From NCBI GenBank assembly GCA_947258835.1, contig CAMYJY010000222.1:1-8238 (forward strand): a stretch of DNA of 8,238 nt. The letters are read 5' to 3'. This stretch comes from an uncultured Pirellulales bacterium. Its GTDB lineage: Bacteria; Planctomycetota; Planctomycetia; Pirellulales; Lacipirellulaceae. The notes under the pieces were generated by a model. It had not been told where the DNA came from. It saw only the letters and a program-made list of their open reading frames with translations, and ran no database searches. Positions 5,883 to 8,238 of this stretch are shown here, piece after piece. The position numbers were made by a program, and so were the translations under genes. Every line of letters starts with the position of its first letter. Position 1 is the first letter of the stretch.

Positions 5883-5890
5883 ACTTTTTT

Positions 5891-6328
5891 TCAAGGTGTC
5901 GGAGTCCGTTGTTCCACGAGCTCGCGGAGCGATTCCAAATGCCCTTTGGCCATGCCGAGGGCTTCTTCCGCTAGCGACTTTGCCGCAGGAGCATGTGGCA
6001 ACTGTTCGATGAGGGCACCGATGGCCTGAATATCTTGCTGCTGATAGTCCGTCGCGCGCTGGAGCAAAAAGTCAAGGCTTAAGTCGTGCATGTCGGTATA
6101 CTCCATCGGGAACTCGCCGGAGCGGGGCAGTGCCTGCTCCGCGATGATCAGGCGGCTGATCCGTGCCGCGATGGCGTTTTGCTCGGCAACCAACACGGCC
6201 AGCGTCTTGGCCAAATTTTCACAGCCGGGGGGAACGTAGGGCCGCGAGAACTGTAAAAATTGCGGAAACGAACGATGAATAATCGCCAGCAATCGATTGA
6301 GCAGTTGGGGAACGGAGGGAGGACTCAT
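5891..6328 (-). CDS. Conserved-looking helical protein, unknown function
   Basis: A 145-residue, nearly all-helical soluble protein with no signal peptide or membrane segment. Predicted helices lie at about residues 7-27, 35-65 (ENLAKTLAVLVAEQNAIAAR), 75-110 (HDLSLDFLLQRATDYQQQDI) and 114-140 (AAKSLAEEALGMAKGHLESL). The pattern of four long helices with Glu/His near FPMEYTDMHDLSLDFLL and EEALGMAKGHLESL recalls a ferritin-like or similar four-helix bundle. That is inference; a complete metal site is not evident. I believe similar proteins occur in other planctomycetes, but this needs a search. The start is ATG 6328: the frame runs further upstream, but that part is translated ATGTGAGAT repeat (SHISHLTS) and is not credible. 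No Shine-Dalgarno precedes the ATG, since the repeat fills that position. The gene lies between nuoN and tatD on the same strand, 8 nt before tatD. Confidence 0.78.
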   Translation of the reverse strand: MSPPSVPQLLNRLLAIIHRSFPQFLQFSRPYVPPGCENLAKTLAVLVAEQNAIAARISRLIIAEQALPRSGEFPMEYTDMHDLSLDFLLQRATDYQQQDIQAIGALIEQLPHAPAAKSLAEEALGMAKGHLESLRELVEQRTPTP

Positions 6329-6372
6329 TGATGTGAGATGTGAGATGTGTGACGTGGGTGTTATTTGCGAGC
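6329..6372 (+). repeat. ATGTGAGAT-family repeat, copy D
   Basis: GATGTGAGATGTGAGATGTG is followed by TGACGTGGGTGTTATTTGCGAG. The second half matches copy C read on the minus strand. It fills most of the 77-bp gap between nuoN and the small helical gene. It starts directly at the ATG of the latter, where a ribosome-binding site would be expected. The remaining gap (6373-6405) has a small GC-rich inverted word, CCCAGCCTGCGGGGCCC, with no T-run. Confidence 0.8.
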
Positions 6373-6405
6373 CCAGCCTGCGGGGCCCATCATTTAGCTT
6401 GTAGG

Positions 6406-8139
6406 TCACTGGAACAAATGTTGGGCGGTCTGGTTGGCCCAGTGGGCAACTTCCTCGGGTAAGATGCCGAAAACTAAGATCGGCACCGTAATCAGTAAAA
6501 TGTAGGTCACGGGCAACCAGCCGAGACGCACCGCGCCCCGTGGGTCGGGGGCAGGGTCCATGCACATGGTTTTTGCCACACGCAGGTAATACACCAGCCC
6601 GATCACCGTGTTCAACGCGGCGACCACCAGCAGGAACATCATCAGGAAACCGCCGGCCTCGTACAGTGATTGCAAAACCCGCAGCTTGGGCCAAAATCCT
6701 GCCAGGGGGGGTAAACCAATCAAGCTGACCAGGACCACGGTCATCATCACCGTCGTGACAGGACAGCTGCGAATGAGGCCGGCATAGTCTTCAATCTCTT
6801 CGCTGTGCAGGGCGTTTCGCAAACAGGCCACGATGGCAAACGCACCGAGGTTCATGAGCAGATAGATTGCCAAATACAGCAGCAAGGCCGACACCGCTGT
6901 TTCCGCGTGCCCCAAGTTCCGATCGATGACAGCCAGGGCGGCCGCCACGGGCATCATCATGTATCCCGCGTGGGCAATGGTGGAGTAGGCCAGCATCCGT
7001 TTGATGTTCGTTTGTCCATAAGCGGCCAGGTTGCCAAAGGTGCAGCTGGCCATGGCGACCAGGGCGATCAAAATGACAGCGAATCGCCGGACCGGTGCCA
7101 GCGGCGCCGGGGTCGTGGGGGGGACCGACTGGGGCAACAGCAAGTTTTGTGTTCCAGGCTGGGAAGTCGTGGGCGATACGAACGGCATGGTGGCCGTGGT
7201 TGTCGTGGCCGTGGTTGTCGTGGCCATGGCGGCCATGGGCCGGACAGCCAGTGGGTCCGGTGGCCCCTGATATCCCAGGCCCAAACCGACGCGTAACAGC
7301 AAGGCCAGGGCTGCTCCCTTGGAGGCCACCGAGAGAAACCCGTCCACCTCCGCGGACGCTCCTTCAAAAACGTCGGGACACCAGAAGTGAAATGGTACGG
7401 CCGAGAGTTTGAAGGCCAAGCCCACCCCCAGCATCAGGCCGCCGAGGGTTAACACCATCAAGGTCCCCTGGTCTTGGCCTCCCGCCAGCTGGGCGGGAAT
7501 ATCCAAGGCCGCCAATTCGCGGGCCATGGTAGGCAAATGGGCCGTGCCCAGCACACCGCACAGCAGACTGATGCCGTAGAGCATGACACCCGCCGCCGCG
7601 GCGCCGTACACAGCATATTTGAGGGCTGCTTCACTACTCCGGCTGCGGCCTTTGATCATGCCCGCCAACACGTAGGAGGGAAGGCTCGCCATTTCGATGC
7701 CCAGAAAAATGATCAGCATATGGTTGGCGGAGGACATCAGGCACATGCCGAGCGTGGCCCCCAGCACCAGCGTGTAATAATCCTGTCCGTCTTCTCGATC
7801 CGCGATCCCTGTCAGTTGGGACAGCACCACGAACAACACGAGAAACGAAAACAGAAACAGCCGCATATACGAGGTCAGGGAATCGTGCACCAGCATGCCA
7901 GTGAACAATTCCTGGCGGCCTGCTCCACCCGCCGGCCAAGCCAGCCACCAAGCGAGCACACTCCCGGTCAGCGCTAGCCAGAAAGCAGGGAGGTGCTGCC
8001 CCCCGCGCACGATCCGGCCCAATAACATCAGTACGATGGTGCCGCACAATACAAGCTCGGACCGGAACAGCGGCAGGCTTGTTTCCAGCGTGTCGCTCAG
8101 CAGTGCGTCTACAAGGGAGGGAAGATTCTCTTGGTCCAC
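6406..8139 (-). CDS. nuoN: NADH-quinone oxidoreductase subunit N
   Basis: A 577-residue, antiporter-like membrane subunit of complex I, which helps couple quinone reduction to proton pumping. About fourteen hydrophobic segments run through it, starting near ELVLCGTIVLMLLG. The lysines of the family's proton path are present: ALKYAVYG (Lys174), AFKLSAVPFHFWCPDVFEGA (Lys244), NIKRMLAYSTIAHAGY (Lys380), and GLPPLAGFWPKLRV (Lys485). The protein is longer than the roughly 480-500 usual for the family. The excess comes mostly from a Thr/Pro/Ala-rich linker at about residues 295-350 (ATTTTATTTTA to PPTTPAPLAPVRR), which replaces a short loop between membrane segments. GTG 8139 is chosen because AAGGTG stands 8 nt upstream and the N-terminus then matches the family. 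A TTG at 8208 would add 23 unlikely residues. Other nuo genes (nuoM) would be expected just past the right edge. Downstream follow the small helical gene and tatD. Confidence 0.95.
   Translation of the reverse strand: MDQENLPSLVDALLSDTLETSLPLFRSELVLCGTIVLMLLGRIVRGGQHLPAFWLALTGSVLAWWLAWPAGGAGRQELFTGMLVHDSLTSYMRLFLFSFLVLFVVLSQLTGIADREDGQDYYTLVLGATLGMCLMSSANHMLIIFLGIEMASLPSYVLAGMIKGRSRSSEAALKYAVYGAAAAGVMLYGISLLCGVLGTAHLPTMARELAALDIPAQLAGGQDQGTLMVLTLGGLMLGVGLAFKLSAVPFHFWCPDVFEGASAEVDGFLSVASKGAALALLLRVGLGLGYQGPPDPLAVRPMAAMATTTTATTTTATMPFVSPTTSQPGTQNLLLPQSVPPTTPAPLAPVRRFAVILIALVAMASCTFGNLAAYGQTNIKRMLAYSTIAHAGYMMMPVAAALAVIDRNLGHAETAVSALLLYLAIYLLMNLGAFAIVACLRNALHSEEIEDYAGLIRSCPVTTVMMTVVLVSLIGLPPLAGFWPKLRVLQSLYEAGGFLMMFLLVVAALNTVIGLVYYLRVAKTMCMDPAPDPRGAVRLGWLPVTYILLITVPILVFGILPEEVAHWANQTAQHLFQ
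7192..7226 (-). repeat. 15-bp tandem repeat inside nuoN
   Basis: Two perfect 15-bp units (7192-7206 and 7207-7221, plus-strand GGCCGTGGTTGTCGT) are followed by a partial third. On the coding strand each encodes TTTTA, giving ATTTTATTTTAT in the extra linker of NuoN. The unit length is a multiple of three, so changes in copy number keep the frame. It is flanked by GGCCATGG words at 7222-7236. Confidence 0.85.
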
Positions 8140-8238
8140 GATTGTGACACCTTGCGGGGAGGGGATGAAACTTGTTGCACTGCAGTCAAAGCCATCAGTA
8201 GCGACCAACGGGAGCGGGCCGATGTCTCCCGAGCGGTA
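8140..8238. other. Right window edge, unassigned
   Basis: About 100 bases upstream of nuoN. Two minus-strand frames are open to the edge and one stops at about 8199, but none shows a recognisable NuoM C-terminus. It is either intergenic or the tail of an upstream gene. Confidence 0.4.
8148..8153 (-). promoter_or_regulatory. Ribosome-binding site for nuoN
   Basis: AAGGTG on the minus strand, 8 nt before GTG 8139, is a strong match to the anti-Shine-Dalgarno. It decides this start over the TTG at 8208, which has no such site. Confidence 0.6.

Noticed and set aside
6329..6694. N-terminal extension of the small helical protein up to 6694
   Set aside because: It would run through the repeat (SHISHLTS) and deep into nuoN on the same strand. 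The credible start is ATG 6328.
8140..8208. nuoN start at TTG 8208
   Set aside because: The extra 23 residues are not hydrophobic or family-like, and there is no ribosome-binding site. GTG 8139 has AAGGTG 8 nt upstream.

Overview
The window reads as ordinary chromosomal DNA of a planctomycete, most likely from the Pirellulales. This is an inference from gene content, not from a search. The signs are a small FHA-domain protein directly followed by a ribosome-biogenesis GTPase of planctomycete style, a very cysteine-rich secreted protein, weak or absent Shine-Dalgarno sites before several genes, and a NuoN with a long low-complexity linker. GC content is moderately high throughout. There is no CRISPR array, prophage, transposase, tRNA or recognisable defence system.

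Layout from left to right. Positions 1-380 hold RNase P RNA (rnpB) on the minus strand. Its P1 helix closes exactly at the left window edge. Upstream of it (434-1414, minus) is a YhcC/TIGR01212-type radical SAM protein. A 75-bp divergent gap leads to a plus-strand pair: an FHA-domain protein (1490-1987) and rsgA (1950-3069). The rsgA reading frame is broken in the switch I region, with about ten residues missing. It converges on an M42 metallopeptidase (3189-4250, minus). A 379-bp divergent gap follows. It carries a REP-like palindrome and a 68-bp tandem duplication of the ribosome-binding site and signal-peptide start of a small Cys-rich secreted protein (4630-5112, plus). That gene overlaps the end of tatD by 7 bp. 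The right third is a minus-strand cluster transcribed nuoN, then a small helical protein, then tatD.

The genes are mainly housekeeping: tRNA 5' processing (rnpB), 30S subunit maturation (rsgA), peptide turnover (M42), a TatD-type metal-dependent nuclease, and a proton-pumping subunit of respiratory complex I (nuoN). They do not form one pathway. The nuoN-hypothetical-tatD run may be one transcript.

The most interesting non-coding signal is a short dispersed repeat built on ATGTGAGAT. It occurs at three gene boundaries (about 420-453, 3061-3189 and 6329-6372), always pressed against coding ends. It supplies the stop codon of two genes, makes an inverted repeat between rsgA and the M42 gene, and takes the place of a ribosome-binding site before the small helical protein. 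I found no convincing new multi-gene system. The repeat family, the broken rsgA and the duplicated leader are the items to check.
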